Origin: Paenibacillus azoreducens
Lineage (GTDB): Bacteria > Bacillota > Bacilli > Paenibacillales > Paenibacillaceae
Direction of reading: 5' to 3'
NCBI RefSeq assembly: GCF_021654775.1
Contig: NZ_AP025343.1
Location: 3,811,501 to 3,875,500, forward strand
Length of the DNA stretch: 64,000 nucleotides
Part shown: positions 52,345-60,976 of the stretch, one piece after another
Position numbering within the stretch: the first letter of the stretch is position 1
Layout: each line of letters starts with the position of its first letter
Notes under the pieces: model-generated
The model's input: the letters and a program-made list of their open reading frames with translations, nothing else
Database searches by the model: none
What the model was told of the DNA's origin: nothing
Position numbers and translations under genes: made by a program

Positions 52345-52911
52345 CTAATGGACTTTAAGCGCATTCCAGCAGCATTCCTCAACACCGGCGAACAGTTCGT
52401 CTGTTTGCTTCAAATCGCCGTCTCTGATCACTAGAAACAGCTTAACGATTGGTCCGTAAAAAAGCGGAATCAGCGCATCAGGCGGAAGTTGCACGATTAT
52501 GCCTTGCTGTTGCCCTCTCTTTAAAAAGCGGCGCAGGAAATCGAGCAGCTCAATAAACTTGCTTTGGCTTTCTTCATCTAATAAGCGCGGGTCCATATGG
52601 GAATCGATAAACGTTAACGCTTCATTATTTTCCTGGCCAAAGCGGGTCAACCGGTGGAAAATATGATGGAACTGCTCGCGCACTGAAGCCGATTCGGGAA
52701 AACCGTCCGACAATGCCTGAATAATCTGTCCTACGCATTCCCGAAATAATGAATTGAGCAGCACCTCTTTATTTTCAAAATAGCGATAAATCGTGCCTGC
52801 GCCAACTTGTGCCTTCTCTGCAATCATCGGAACCGTCGTCGCATCAAACCCGCGTTCTGTAAATAGCATCAAGGAAGCTTGCATAATATCTTCTTTCTTG
52901 TTTGTTGTCAC
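52345..52911 (-). CDS. fatR: FatR/Bm3R1-type TetR repressor
   Basis: TetR repressor of 188 aa. The helix-turn-helix spans residues 8-52: IMQASLMLFTERG, FDATTVPMIAEKAQVGAGTIYRYF, ENKEVLLNSLF. The start is GTG 52911 with GGGGGGGG upstream. It is located directly upstream of the CYP102A gene, with the same GGAATGAACGTTCATTC palindrome before itself and before the P450. In B. megaterium and B. subtilis the homologous repressor is released by fatty acids or barbiturates, which induces the P450. Confidence 0.93.
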   Translation of the reverse strand: MTTNKKEDIMQASLMLFTERGFDATTVPMIAEKAQVGAGTIYRYFENKEVLLNSLFRECVGQIIQALSDGFPESASVREQFHHIFHRLTRFGQENNEALTFIDSHMDPRLLDEESQSKFIELLDFLRRFLKRGQQQGIIVQLPPDALIPLFYGPIVKLFLVIRDGDLKQTDELFAGVEECCWNALKVH

Positions 52912-52931
52912 TTCGATCCCCCCCCGTATGC

Positions 52932-52949
52932 GGAATGAACGTTCATTCT
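52932..52949. promoter_or_regulatory. Autoregulatory FatR/Bm3R1-type operator
   Basis: GGAATGAACGTTCATTCT matches the palindrome at 52263 with one base difference, 21 bp upstream of the repressor's start. Confidence 0.85.
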
Positions 52950-53051
52950 CATATTACAATAGTGCCCTTGTCTGCTGCAAGAGCCGCATCCCGCAAACCT
53001 AAAGGTTTCGCAAAATCGCAACAATAAATATTTGATAAAAATTAGTCCAAC

Positions 53052-53849
53052 CTATTTCCGGATATTTTGAGATGAACTTATGTTTGATATATATTCCAAT
53101 GCCGTTGTTCCGTATACGTTTTTAAAATGCCTGTTTAAATGAGACAAATCGACAAATCCGCATGCGGTGACCGCCGCGTAGATATCCTTGTTTTTTTCGA
53201 TCAGCCGCTTGGCATGTTCAACTTTGCTGTTTAAAAAGAATCGGTACGGGGAAATTCCGGTGTCCGCTTTAAAGGCCCTGATAAATTGATATTTTGACAT
53301 TCCGAGCTCGGTAGAAATTTCATCCAGCCTTAATACGCCGTCTAAACTGAAGTAGATCATTTCCTTTGCTTTATTGATGAGCATATCGCTTTTTCTGAAC
53401 GCGCTGCTCATTTCAATATGAGAAAAATGATCCGCAAGGTTTAGCAGCAATTCGCTGCAGAGAGCTTCGTCTTTACCGCTAAATACCGCATGGGCCAGGT
53501 TTAATAAGCTTTGCTCAAGTCCACGATGATACACGACGGGAGAAGAGAACTTGACCACGTCTTTTTTCCCGACCAGCTCCAAAAATAAGGCAGGTTTGAT
53601 ATACACCATAACGTAATCAATGCCTGTTTTATCCTGCGACCTTCCATCATGGACTTGTTCCGGATGAAAAAGCATCACCCCGTTTTGATAGGACGACTGA
53701 AAACTTCCATCCAAATGATACTGCTGGACGCCGCGTAAAGTGACGCCCAGAGCATATTCCTCATGGCTGTGTTTTGCATATTGAAATTCAGATAGACTCG
53801 CAGACAGAGCAGTAATTCCTGCCGATTTTTTGTAAATAAATTTGTCCAT
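53052..53849 (-). CDS. AraC-family transcriptional regulator
   Basis: Regulator of 265 aa. The N-terminal cupin-like sensor has KHSHEEYALGVTLRGVQQY and FHPEQVHDG; the C-terminal pair of helix-turn-helix motifs reads LRLDEISTELGMSKYQFIRAFK and AVTACGFVDLSHLNRHFKNVYG. ATG 53849 is preferred over ATG 53855 because GAGGT is 8 nt from it. It follows the LysE gene by about 30 bp. AraC proteins of this layout commonly control adjacent amino acid exporters. Confidence 0.9.
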   Translation of the reverse strand: MDKFIYKKSAGITALSASLSEFQYAKHSHEEYALGVTLRGVQQYHLDGSFQSSYQNGVMLFHPEQVHDGRSQDKTGIDYVMVYIKPALFLELVGKKDVVKFSSPVVYHRGLEQSLLNLAHAVFSGKDEALCSELLLNLADHFSHIEMSSAFRKSDMLINKAKEMIYFSLDGVLRLDEISTELGMSKYQFIRAFKADTGISPYRFFLNSKVEHAKRLIEKNKDIYAAVTACGFVDLSHLNRHFKNVYGTTALEYISNISSSQNIRK

Positions 53850-53878
53850 ATCCATCTACCTCATCCATCTACTTCTGA

Positions 53879-54463
53879 TTATTTCAAGATTCCCGATACC
53901 TCGACTGCTGAATAAACCAATAGTCCGGCTAAGACCATATTCGTAACCTTTTGATATTTTTTCAAAAATCTTTTAAACACCGTACCAAAAAATGCCCATG
54001 TGCCAAATGCCAAAAAGGCAATGATGGTAATCACGATAACAAATATCAGCAAAATAAACGACGACTTATAGTAAGGCATAACATAGCTTGGAATGACTGT
54101 CATTGTAAACAGCCAAATCTTAGGATTTGCGAATTGCATCAGGAATCCTGAGATAAAGGTGGCAGCTTGGCCCGACGTCTCCCCCGATACGTTCATTTTG
54201 TATACTTGATAAGCAAGGTACAGCATATAAAGGCAGCCGATAATCTGCATAAAAACCAATATTTTCGGCAAAATGGATGCCAGCATACTATTGAGTAAAA
54301 CGGAAACAGCCAGCAATATGCCAAAGGCCGCGCTTGCACCCAAAATGTACCGAAATATCTCTTTGAACCTGGCATGATGCGCTATGGACAAGATCGCAAT
54401 ATTCGTCGGCCCAGGCGTAAATGTAACAATAAAGCAGTAGATCAAAAAAGATGTAATGTTCAT
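53879..54463 (-). CDS. LysE/RhtB-family amino acid exporter
   Basis: Membrane exporter of 194 aa with six helices. The family signature TFTPGPTNIAILSIA is in the first loop, and KIWLFTMTVIPSYV in the fourth. AGGAGGTATTTTT precedes the ATG. Probably co-transcribed with the AraC regulator downstream. Substrates in the family include basic and aromatic amino acids, homoserine and threonine; the one here is unknown. Confidence 0.92.
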   Translation of the reverse strand: MNITSFLIYCFIVTFTPGPTNIAILSIAHHARFKEIFRYILGASAAFGILLAVSVLLNSMLASILPKILVFMQIIGCLYMLYLAYQVYKMNVSGETSGQAATFISGFLMQFANPKIWLFTMTVIPSYVMPYYKSSFILLIFVIVITIIAFLAFGTWAFFGTVFKRFLKKYQKVTNMVLAGLLVYSAVEVSGILK

Positions 54464-54569
54464 AAAAATACCTCCTGTATTCTTATGAATGTTACTCTTT
54501 TCCGTTCTTACCCGTATAGTACAATATTGCAGATTTGCAATGCTACACCGCTAATATTTGAGTTTTAAA

Positions 54570-55391
54570 TCATTGTCGAGTTATCCCGGTTTCCTTCTTT
54601 AATCCATTTTGGTACAGCTCATAAAAATGATGCGTTGGCCCATGCCCTTTTCCAATCGATAAGGAATGCTGTATCGCGATCGTCACATACTCCTTTGCTT
54701 GTCGCACCGCTTCCTGCAATCCGAACTCCAGCGCGAGATTGGATGCAATTGCGGATGAATAAGTGCAGCCTGTGCCATGTGTATTTTTTGTTTCGATTCG
54801 CTGCGCGTCAAACGCATAAAATTCATTCCCGTCGAACAATATATCCAGCGCGCTTCCTGCAGCATGACCGCCTTTGACCAGGACATTTTTACAGCCCATT
54901 TCATGAATCGCCATCGCCGATTTTTTCATATCTTCGACATTGCGGATTTCCATGCTGGAGATTTTTTCGGCTTCAGGGATATTAGGAGTTAGCAGGTCGG
55001 CTATCGGTATGACCGTCTTGATTAGCGTGTCTATTGCATCCGGGTTCATCAGCGGGCAGCCGTTTTTCGCATACATCACCGGGTCAATAACGATGTTGGC
55101 GGGAGCATATTGTTTTAGCTTTTCTGCTACAGCTTCCATGCATTCGGGCTGCGGGAGCATGCCTATTTTCACGGCATCCACTTCTATATCCTCAAAAACG
55201 GCATCGATTTGTTTTTCAATAATATCCGGCCTGATGTCCTGAAGGTCAATGACCCTGCTCGTATTTTCCGCTACCACCGACACAATGACGCTCATTCCAA
55301 AAACGCCATGAGCCGAAAAGGTTTTTAAGTCGGCTTGAATTCCGGCGCCCCCGCTGCAATCCGAACCGGCAATACTGAGTACTTTTTTCAT
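54570..55391 (-). CDS. thiD: Hydroxymethylpyrimidine/phosphomethylpyrimidine kinase
   Basis: Thiamin-pathway kinase of 273 aa that phosphorylates HMP and HMP-P. Ribokinase fold with SIAGSDCSGGAGIQADLKTF at the start, VDAVKIGML, IVIDPVMYAKNG, LTPNIPEAEKI and the anion hole HGTGCTYSSAIASNLA. ATG 55391 is used (AAAGGAG 8 nt upstream); the longer frame to 55433 runs into a repeat. It is the only gene after two tandem TPP riboswitches, which confirms the thiamin role over pyridoxine. Confidence 0.93.
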   Translation of the reverse strand: MKKVLSIAGSDCSGGAGIQADLKTFSAHGVFGMSVIVSVVAENTSRVIDLQDIRPDIIEKQIDAVFEDIEVDAVKIGMLPQPECMEAVAEKLKQYAPANIVIDPVMYAKNGCPLMNPDAIDTLIKTVIPIADLLTPNIPEAEKISSMEIRNVEDMKKSAMAIHEMGCKNVLVKGGHAAGSALDILFDGNEFYAFDAQRIETKNTHGTGCTYSSAIASNLALEFGLQEAVRQAKEYVTIAIQHSLSIGKGHGPTHHFYELYQNGLKKETGITRQ

Positions 55392-55419
55392 GACCAAAAC
55401 TCCTTTTCCGTTTGAAATT

Positions 55420-55482
55420 AAATAACCCCGCAAAGTGAAGCCTATGCTTCGATACTTATTCCAAATACTTAGCGGAGACCCA
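55420..55482. repeat. Dispersed palindromic repeat D, copy 2
   Basis: It begins AAATAACCCCGCAAAG (55420-55435) and ends ACTTATTCCAAATACTTAGC then GGAGACCC, with a shorter middle than the copy at 21192-21316. It lies between thiD and repeat copy B. Confidence 0.55.
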
Positions 55483-55504
55483 AAAAACTTGTAAATTCTA
55501 TAAA

Positions 55505-55628
55505 ATAAGAAAAACGTCTATCGACGTATTTTCATAGAAGACAGACCGCGCTTAGAGATAGTTTTTCTTGCGATTATAGAATTGTTCAGCTTCGCTGAAA
55601 ATTTATAAATTCTATAATCTTAAAAAAA
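55505..55628 (+). repeat. Structured 124-bp repeat, copy B
   Basis: It differs from copy A (25146-25269) at about one position and is inverted relative to copy C (56605-56728). It lies in the untranslated leader of thiD, so it is probably transcribed with it. Its last A-run also forms the T-run of the TPP terminator. Confidence 0.85.
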
Positions 55629-55655
55629 GCCCTTGTCCAATTTTGGGCAAGGGTA
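55622..55655 (-). terminator. Terminator of the gene-proximal TPP riboswitch
   Basis: On the minus strand CCCTTGCCCA and TGGACAAGGG pair (one mismatch) around AAAT, followed by CTTTTTTT. Confidence 0.88.
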
Positions 55656-55678
55656 AAACAACATAGATCCAAGTGTCA

Positions 55679-55758
55679 TTTGCTTCCCTACGCCAGTATT
55701 AACTAACAGGTTCAAAGGGTCAGGTTTTAACCTTCTCAACTGCGAACAGTCCCCCCGC
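55679..55758 (-). ncRNA. TPP riboswitch 2 (gene-proximal)
   Basis: The minus-strand RNA contains GCGGGGGGACTG, CAGTTGAGAAGG, ACCCTTTGAACCTGTT and TAATACTGGCGTAGGGAAGC, the full THI-element consensus. It is followed by its own terminator. Bound thiamin pyrophosphate should stop transcription before thiD. Confidence 0.94.
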
Positions 55759-55797
55759 AAAACAAATAGTCATATTCAGTTTTAGCTGATTGAAATA

Positions 55798-55835
55798 AAA
55801 AAGAGCGCTTCCCCAGGTTCATTGAAAGCGCTCTA
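55798..55835 (-). terminator. Terminator of the distal TPP riboswitch
   Basis: On the minus strand AGAGCGCTT and AAGCGCTCT pair around a 15-16 nt loop, followed by TTTTTTA. Confidence 0.9.
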
Positions 55836-55867
55836 ATCAAATACATATAATAGACGTATGTAAATGA

Positions 55868-55946
55868 TTTGCTTCCCTACGCCGGTATTAACCAACAGGT
55901 TCAAAGGGTCAGGTTTTACCTTCTCAACTGCGAACAGTCCCCCCGC
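55868..55946 (-). ncRNA. TPP riboswitch 1 (distal, first in the transcript)
   Basis: The same THI-element signatures as at 55679 occur (GAACCTGTTGGTTAATACCG then GCGTAGGGAAGC), about 90% identical, so the two arose by duplication. It is transcribed first and has its own terminator. Confidence 0.94.
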
Positions 55947-55960
55947 AAATGACTATATAT

Positions 55961-55989
55961 ATTACAACACGCGTATTTTAAAAAGTCAA
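55961..55989 (-). promoter_or_regulatory. Sigma-A promoter of the thiD transcript
   Basis: TTGACT (minus strand, 55984-55989) and TGTAAT (55961-55966) with a 17-bp spacer, about 15 bp before riboswitch 1. Confidence 0.75.
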
Positions 55990-55991
55990 AC

Positions 55992-56082
55992 TGGAAGATT
56001 CAAAATCCAATTCTCCGCATCATCCTTGGTTTCAAAAACTCTAAATTGATTAGATGTATCATTCAAGATTGGGAAAGGCCGA
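55992..56082 (-). pseudogene. C-terminal remnant, possibly SpoIIAA-like/STAS
   Basis: Minus-strand codons give FPILNDTSNQFRVFETK then DDAENWILNLPV to a TGA. The pattern FRVF-x-x-x-x-x-AENW resembles the last helix of SpoIIAA-like (STAS) proteins. No start or upstream part is present, since DinB ends right before it. Confidence 0.4.
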
Positions 56083-56085
56083 TGT

Positions 56086-56592
56086 TTACTTAAACCCATC
56101 TATAATTTCATGAATTTGTTTAATATGTCTTTGTTCATGCAAGTAAAGTGATTTAACCCATTCAATCAATAACATCTCTTTAAAGACTGGATGCATTGAA
56201 TGTCTTCGACTTAACGCTGATGGATCTTCGAGCGCGTTTAACATGTCAAATAACTTCTGCCTGGAATGATTGAGTTTTGCAATGATTTCTTCATATTCCA
56301 AAATATCATCCGTTGGTTTTGCGATGTCAGGAGCTTCTAACTTTTTACTTCGATCAAGCAGAAAATCTAATGGTTTATTTTCTATAAGTGAATCTTCTTT
56401 GCTCTTTAATCCTCTTCGTATTGCCGCAACATATAACTCTTCTGTTCTAGACAGATGTTGACATACCTGACTTATACTCCAGCTGGATGAGTCTTTCTTC
56501 GTGTTCAATTCGTTTTCACTCAATCCACTAAGTATTCCTAGTAACTCGTTTCTTGTTTCTTTTAATTCGGGAATGATTTCTTGAAGTTCCAT
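56086..56592 (-). CDS. DinB-family protein
   Basis: Four-helix-bundle protein of 168 aa of the DinB/YfiT superfamily. Metal-ligand His residues occur in QVCQHLSRTEELY (first) and in LHEQRHIKQIHEI (two more, near the C-terminus), as in DinB enzymes that act on thiols or lipids. AAGGGG lies upstream of the ATG. It lies between inverted copies of the 124-bp repeat and between small gene remnants. Specific reaction unknown. Confidence 0.87.
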   Translation of the reverse strand: MELQEIIPELKETRNELLGILSGLSENELNTKKDSSSWSISQVCQHLSRTEELYVAAIRRGLKSKEDSLIENKPLDFLLDRSKKLEAPDIAKPTDDILEYEEIIAKLNHSRQKLFDMLNALEDPSALSRRHSMHPVFKEMLLIEWVKSLYLHEQRHIKQIHEIIDGFK

Positions 56593-56604
56593 GGAAAACG
56601 CCCC

Positions 56605-56728
56605 TTTTTTAAGATTTTAGAATTTATAAATTTTCTTGCTACGCTGAACAATTCTATAATCGCAAGAAAAACATCCGCTAAATGCGGTCTGTCTTCCTAG
56701 AAAGTACGTCGATAGACGTTTTTCTTAT
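56605..56728 (-). repeat. Structured 124-bp repeat, copy C (inverted, diverged)
   Basis: Its reverse complement aligns over its length with copies A and B but has about 15-20 differences. The GATTATAGAATT arm is kept and its partner is partly decayed. It overlaps the upstream region of dinB. Confidence 0.8.
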
Positions 56729-56780
56729 TTTTTGCGTGTATTTCATATAACCTCCGTACGAGTGGCACCAAATTTAATTT

Positions 56781-56820
56781 TTTATGTATTCAAGACCTAT
56801 TAATTTATGTATTCGCAACC
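56781..56820. repeat. Short direct repeat upstream of the ArsR gene
   Basis: TTTATGTATTCAAGACC (56781-56797) and TTTATGTATTCGCAACC (56804-56820) are repeated at 23-bp spacing in an otherwise non-coding 400-bp interval. They could be regulator sites for the ArsR-MFS operon (speculative). Confidence 0.35.
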
Positions 56821-56991
56821 TTCGAGAAATATCCTCTAATGGATAAATCTGGGATGGTTATTTTAGCAATGTTTTTTCCATGCTCCAAATCCCTTCATAC
56901 AGAGAAATAACTAGAAATTCTCGCCAGGGCCTTTCATTCAAAATCAACTTGTTGTATAATCCATAACAAAATAACGTTAGATGGTGATCGA

Positions 56992-57918
56992 ATGACAAAT
57001 AATTATTCTATATCCATAGAACAATATCCGGCATATGAGTTAATTGTGAGCTTGTATACATTCATTTACAACCGCAAGCTGAAAACAATCGACTTAAAAG
57101 ACCAATGGGTCAAAGAAACCAAAGGAAATTTACCGCCCCATTTAATCTGCAAGTTGGAAGACGAAAGATGGGAAGTTTTACACCGCATTGTGTTATTAAT
57201 TTCGCAGTGCAGCGAAAAAGAAACGGTGGATGCCTTTTTAAAATGGTTTGAAGGAGTTTCCGCAGGTGAGCTCTATGAAAGATTAGCCCCTTGGGTGGAT
57301 ACGATTTCGACCGATTTGGGAACGATCCGCGATAAAACAGTGGAGATTCTTCATGAATGGAATGAATATTACTTTAAGAATGTTAAGCCTGCGATCCATG
57401 CTTTATTAAAACAAGATGCCAAAGACAAACATGGCAAAGTCGGTTCTTATCAACCCATCGACCTCATTGAAGAGGCCACAAATGGACTCAGAATCGAAAA
57501 GTCGGACCAGTTAAACCGGGTTGTACTAATCCCGCAATATCACTGCTCGCCCGTCACGATTTTGGATTTTTTCAATGGCATCGCGACATGTCTATATCCC
57601 GTAAGGAATCCTTCTGAATTTGACCCAACCAAAGAAATGATTAGCGCTTTGCAATGCCTGGGAGACGAAACAAGGCTGAAAATGTTACTGTATGTGGCGG
57701 AGCAGCCCCGAACATTGATCGATCTTCATAAACATTTCGGGTTAGCCAAAAGTACAATTCATCATCATATTGCCCATTTAAGGCGTGAAGGAGCAATTCG
57801 CAGTCATTTCATGGGAAGCTCGACGCCTGCATTTTACAGCTTAAGAAAGAGTTTTATCTCGAAATTCTCAGATGATTTTACAAAATTGTTTGAGAATCAT
57901 GGGGAAGCTCAGGTATGA
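56992..57918 (+). CDS. ArsR-type HTH regulator with long N-terminal domain
   Basis: Protein of 308 aa. The DNA-binding part is at the C-terminus: ALQCLGDETRLKMLLYVAEQPRTL, then DLHKHFGLAKSTIHHHIAHLRREGAI (about residues 218-270), an ArsR-type winged helix. The first ~210 residues are helical, without a recognised domain, and probably form a ligand-sensing or dimer module. The ATG has a weak ribosome binding site. It overlaps the MFS gene by 4 nt (ATGA), a clear operon, so it likely controls the exporter. Ligand unknown. Confidence 0.83.
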   Translation: MTNNYSISIEQYPAYELIVSLYTFIYNRKLKTIDLKDQWVKETKGNLPPHLICKLEDERWEVLHRIVLLISQCSEKETVDAFLKWFEGVSAGELYERLAPWVDTISTDLGTIRDKTVEILHEWNEYYFKNVKPAIHALLKQDAKDKHGKVGSYQPIDLIEEATNGLRIEKSDQLNRVVLIPQYHCSPVTILDFFNGIATCLYPVRNPSEFDPTKEMISALQCLGDETRLKMLLYVAEQPRTLIDLHKHFGLAKSTIHHHIAHLRREGAIRSHFMGSSTPAFYSLRKSFISKFSDDFTKLFENHGEAQV

Positions 57919-59153
57919 AAAAGCTAAAATGTTATTTAAAAGAATACCATCCGATCGTACACAGTTTAATATTTGGAACAGTCCTGATCTCGTTAACAAG
58001 TTCGATGAGTCTGCCTTTTTTGGCTATCTATTTAAGCGGCTTTAAAGAACTCAGTTTCTCCAAAATCGGTTTCATTATTGGTGTAGGCTCATTAGCCGGT
58101 ACTTTCTGCGGCCTGATCGGAGGGGTATTGTCCGATTTTATCGGAAGGAATAAACTGTTAATTCTTTCATTGCTGGGATTAGGCGTTGCTTTCATAGGCT
58201 TTATTTCTACCTCCAACCTTGGTTTATTAATTAGCTTTAGTATCGTTAGAGGGGTTTCCCAAGCCTTTTTCGGGACCATATCCAAAGCATTAATGGCTGA
58301 CTTCACTCCGGAATCCAAAAGATTTCGGATGTTCTCCAACCGCTATTTCGCCTCCAATTTGGGATTTGCAGCCGGTCCCGTCATCGGAGCATTGCTCGGA
58401 ATCGGCGGCAATATGATTGCTTTTGTATTGACGTCGGTCATTTACTTTGGTTACGCGTTGTCTTTAATGATGATGCTAAAATCCGTTCCTAATAGCGGTT
58501 CTAAAGCAGAGGTTCATGACGAAGAACGCATTCATCCATCTCTTTTATGGAAGGTCCTGCGAAGTGATGTCCCTTTGCTGCTTTTTATCATCGGAGGCAT
58601 CCTGTTAACTACGGTCCATGGCCAAATGTCAGTCACACTCTCGCAATATTTGCAAGACCATTTCATGGATGGGGTCACTTTGTTCGCTCTGCTAATGAGC
58701 TTAAATGGGGTCACGGTCATTCTCTTTCAACTTCCATTGTCGAGATGGTCGGAACGATACAGCTTATTTCATAGAATTCTGCTTGGATGCATTTTGTTCG
58801 CATGCGGGGAAATTGGTTTTGCCTTTTCTTCTAACTGGGCTTTGTTCATCGTTTCCATGTTCATTTTCACACTCGGCGAAATCCTTGTCATACCGGCTGA
58901 ATATGCTCAGGTGGATGAAATAACTCCAAATGAATTAAGAGGTACGTATTATGGCGCGCAAAGTTTAAATGAATTTGGCAATTTCCTTGGACCATGGTTT
59001 GGAGGAGTGCTCTTAACCCGGTACAATGGAACCGTTATGTTTCTTTTTATGGGCTGCGTCTCTCTGGTAAGCGTGTATTTCTTTTTTGCAGGTAAAAGAA
59101 GATATAACAAGAAAACAAAGTCGGCAATCGATTCAGGGAAATTTTTCGCATAA
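57915..59153 (+). CDS. MFS transporter
   Basis: Major facilitator protein of 412 aa with 12 predicted helices. The loop 2-3 motif GGVLSDFIGRNKLLILS and a parallel motif in the second half, with ADFTPESKRF after helix 4, support a drug-export-type MFS. Translationally coupled to the ArsR-type regulator upstream. Substrate unknown; antibiotic or metabolite efflux is the usual role for such a pairing. Confidence 0.9.
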   Translation: MKKLKCYLKEYHPIVHSLIFGTVLISLTSSMSLPFLAIYLSGFKELSFSKIGFIIGVGSLAGTFCGLIGGVLSDFIGRNKLLILSLLGLGVAFIGFISTSNLGLLISFSIVRGVSQAFFGTISKALMADFTPESKRFRMFSNRYFASNLGFAAGPVIGALLGIGGNMIAFVLTSVIYFGYALSLMMMLKSVPNSGSKAEVHDEERIHPSLLWKVLRSDVPLLLFIIGGILLTTVHGQMSVTLSQYLQDHFMDGVTLFALLMSLNGVTVILFQLPLSRWSERYSLFHRILLGCILFACGEIGFAFSSNWALFIVSMFIFTLGEILVIPAEYAQVDEITPNELRGTYYGAQSLNEFGNFLGPWFGGVLLTRYNGTVMFLFMGCVSLVSVYFFFAGKRRYNKKTKSAIDSGKFFA

Positions 59154-59189
59154 TATTTTTCCGGTCCGCTGAGCTAATGAGGACGAAAA

Positions 59190-60146
59190 TCACCCCCATT
59201 TTGAGCGGATACATTCCGCTTCGTTCACCATTCTTTCGATTAATTCGGCTACCGTCGGAATGTCGTGAATCATGCCCGTAACCTGGCCCGCCCAGCCAAA
59301 ACCTTTTTCCTTGATCCCGTCGTGAATCCAGCGTTTGTTGGCTTCGCCGCTAATAAAATCTTTAAGCGCCTCATACGTAGGCGTCGCGCGCTCGATTGCC
59401 AGAATATGATCGACGTAGGCGTTTCGCAATACTCTGGCAGGGGCGCCGATTGAACGCTTGATGACAGTTGTATCTGTCTCCGCGCTTTCGATCAGGGCAT
59501 TTTTATAAGATGCCGAGGCATCCACACATTCAACGGTGGCGATAAAACGCGTCCCCATTTCGATCCCCTCCGCTCCAAGGGCATGAGCCGCCATCCATCC
59601 GCGGCCATCTCCGATACCGCCTGAGGCAACTACGGGGATTTGCACGGCATCGACGACCTGAGGCACGAGTACCATGGTTCCAATGTCGTCTCGTCCTAAA
59701 TGCCCCCCTCCCTCCTGCCCGACGACAATGACGGCAGAGGCGCCAAGCTGTTCCGCTTTTTGCGCCTGTCTGCGCGAAGAAACGAGCACCATCGTTTTAA
59801 TATCCGTGGATTGCATTTTCTTTAAAATCGCGGTAGGATTGCCTCCGGTAATGGTCACGACGGGTATTTGCTCTTCAATAACCGCCTCTACCCGATCCTC
59901 ATAACCGGAGCCATGCATCCCGAAAGCAAAGTTGACTCCGAATGGTTTATCGGTAAGCGTGCGTGCCCGCCGTATTTCTGTACGCAGGGCATTGGCGTCC
60001 GGAAGGCTCATGGCCGTGATTTGCCCCAAACCTCCCGCATTCGAAACTGCCGCCGCAAGATCCGCGTATGCTAAATAAGCGAGTCCCCCTTGAACAATGG
60101 GATACTTAATTTGCAGTAATTCCGTCAGACGCGTGCTCCATTTCAT
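59190..60146 (-). CDS. Nitronate monooxygenase/FabK-like flavoprotein
   Basis: FMN-dependent TIM-barrel protein of 318 aa. ATG 60146 has GGAGGGG 7 nt upstream; the longer frame is rejected. Motifs: YPIVQGGLAYLAYADLAAAVSNAGGLG, GVNFAFG, VVGQEGGGHLG, and VVASGGIGDGRGWMAAHALGAEGIEMGTRF, the FMN phosphate site. The family includes nitronate monooxygenases and FabK enoyl-ACP reductases, which cannot be separated here. Last gene of the operon with ecfA1-ecfA2-ecfT and, further upstream, hotdog and SDR enzymes; that context favours an enoyl-reductase role (inference). Confidence 0.87.
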   Translation of the reverse strand: MKWSTRLTELLQIKYPIVQGGLAYLAYADLAAAVSNAGGLGQITAMSLPDANALRTEIRRARTLTDKPFGVNFAFGMHGSGYEDRVEAVIEEQIPVVTITGGNPTAILKKMQSTDIKTMVLVSSRRQAQKAEQLGASAVIVVGQEGGGHLGRDDIGTMVLVPQVVDAVQIPVVASGGIGDGRGWMAAHALGAEGIEMGTRFIATVECVDASASYKNALIESAETDTTVIKRSIGAPARVLRNAYVDHILAIERATPTYEALKDFISGEANKRWIHDGIKEKGFGWAGQVTGMIHDIPTVAELIERMVNEAECIRSKWG

Positions 60147-60187
60147 CGTCGTTCCCCTCCATCTCCGCTGAATACTCATCATTTCTA

Positions 60188-60976
60188 TTATCTTAACAAC
60201 AGCAATGTCATTGCAAATACAATAGCTAATCCCCCTGCTATATAATCAATACGCGTAAATTTCAGCTGCTTATAAACGGTTCTTCCCTTGCCATTGCCAT
60301 AAGCTCGCGCATCGATTGCCATGGTTAGCTGCTCGGCACGTTGAACGGTTGCAATGATGAGCGGAATAAGAATGGGAATATAAGCGAAAAAGCGTTTTGG
60401 CATTTTGAGGGACGTGATATCATATCCTCTTGCCTGCTGCGCCTCTTGAATACGATCCAGCTCCTGCATAATAGTAGGAATGAAACGAATTGCAATAGCG
60501 ATCATTAACGAAAACTGTTCTACAGGCACATTTAATTTGGAGAGCGGCGACAGCAGCTTTTCCAGCCCATGGGCCAGGGATAGCGGTTTGGTGGTCAGCG
60601 TTAACACAGAAGCGAGCAAAACAAGCAGAACGATTCGAAAAACAAAGCGTGTCCCGTTTTGCAGGCCTTCCGCTGTCACATGGATGAATGACCAGGACCA
60701 TATGATGACGCCTTTGGTAGTGAGCGCATGATAAACAAAAGTAAACGCCAAAATCCACAAAATCGGCCGTAACCCTCTCCCAAACATATGAAGCGGTATT
60801 TTTGACGATATTAAAATAATCAAAACGAAGATGGCTGCAGTCACGTAGCTGATAAACGTTCCCAGCATCAAAAAGCTCAGCATGATAGAAATCGCGGCTA
60901 AAAGCTTTGTTCTCGGATCCAAGCGGTGAAATATCGAATCGGTTTCCAAATACTGTCCTAATAATATGTTATTCAT
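60188..60976 (-). CDS. ecfT: ECF transporter transmembrane subunit EcfT
   Basis: Membrane scaffold of the energy-coupling factor, 262 aa from ATG 60976. About five to six helices; the coupling-helix motifs are EAQQARGY and MAIDARAYG, the two Ala-Arg-Gly/Ala-Arg-Ala elements that contact the ATPases. It overlaps ecfA2 by 8 bp. Together with EcfA1 and EcfA2 it energises interchangeable substrate-binding S components, none of which is encoded in the window. Confidence 0.93.
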   Translation of the reverse strand: MNNILLGQYLETDSIFHRLDPRTKLLAAISIMLSFLMLGTFISYVTAAIFVLIILISSKIPLHMFGRGLRPILWILAFTFVYHALTTKGVIIWSWSFIHVTAEGLQNGTRFVFRIVLLVLLASVLTLTTKPLSLAHGLEKLLSPLSKLNVPVEQFSLMIAIAIRFIPTIMQELDRIQEAQQARGYDITSLKMPKRFFAYIPILIPLIIATVQRAEQLTMAIDARAYGNGKGRTVYKQLKFTRIDYIAGGLAIVFAMTLLLLR

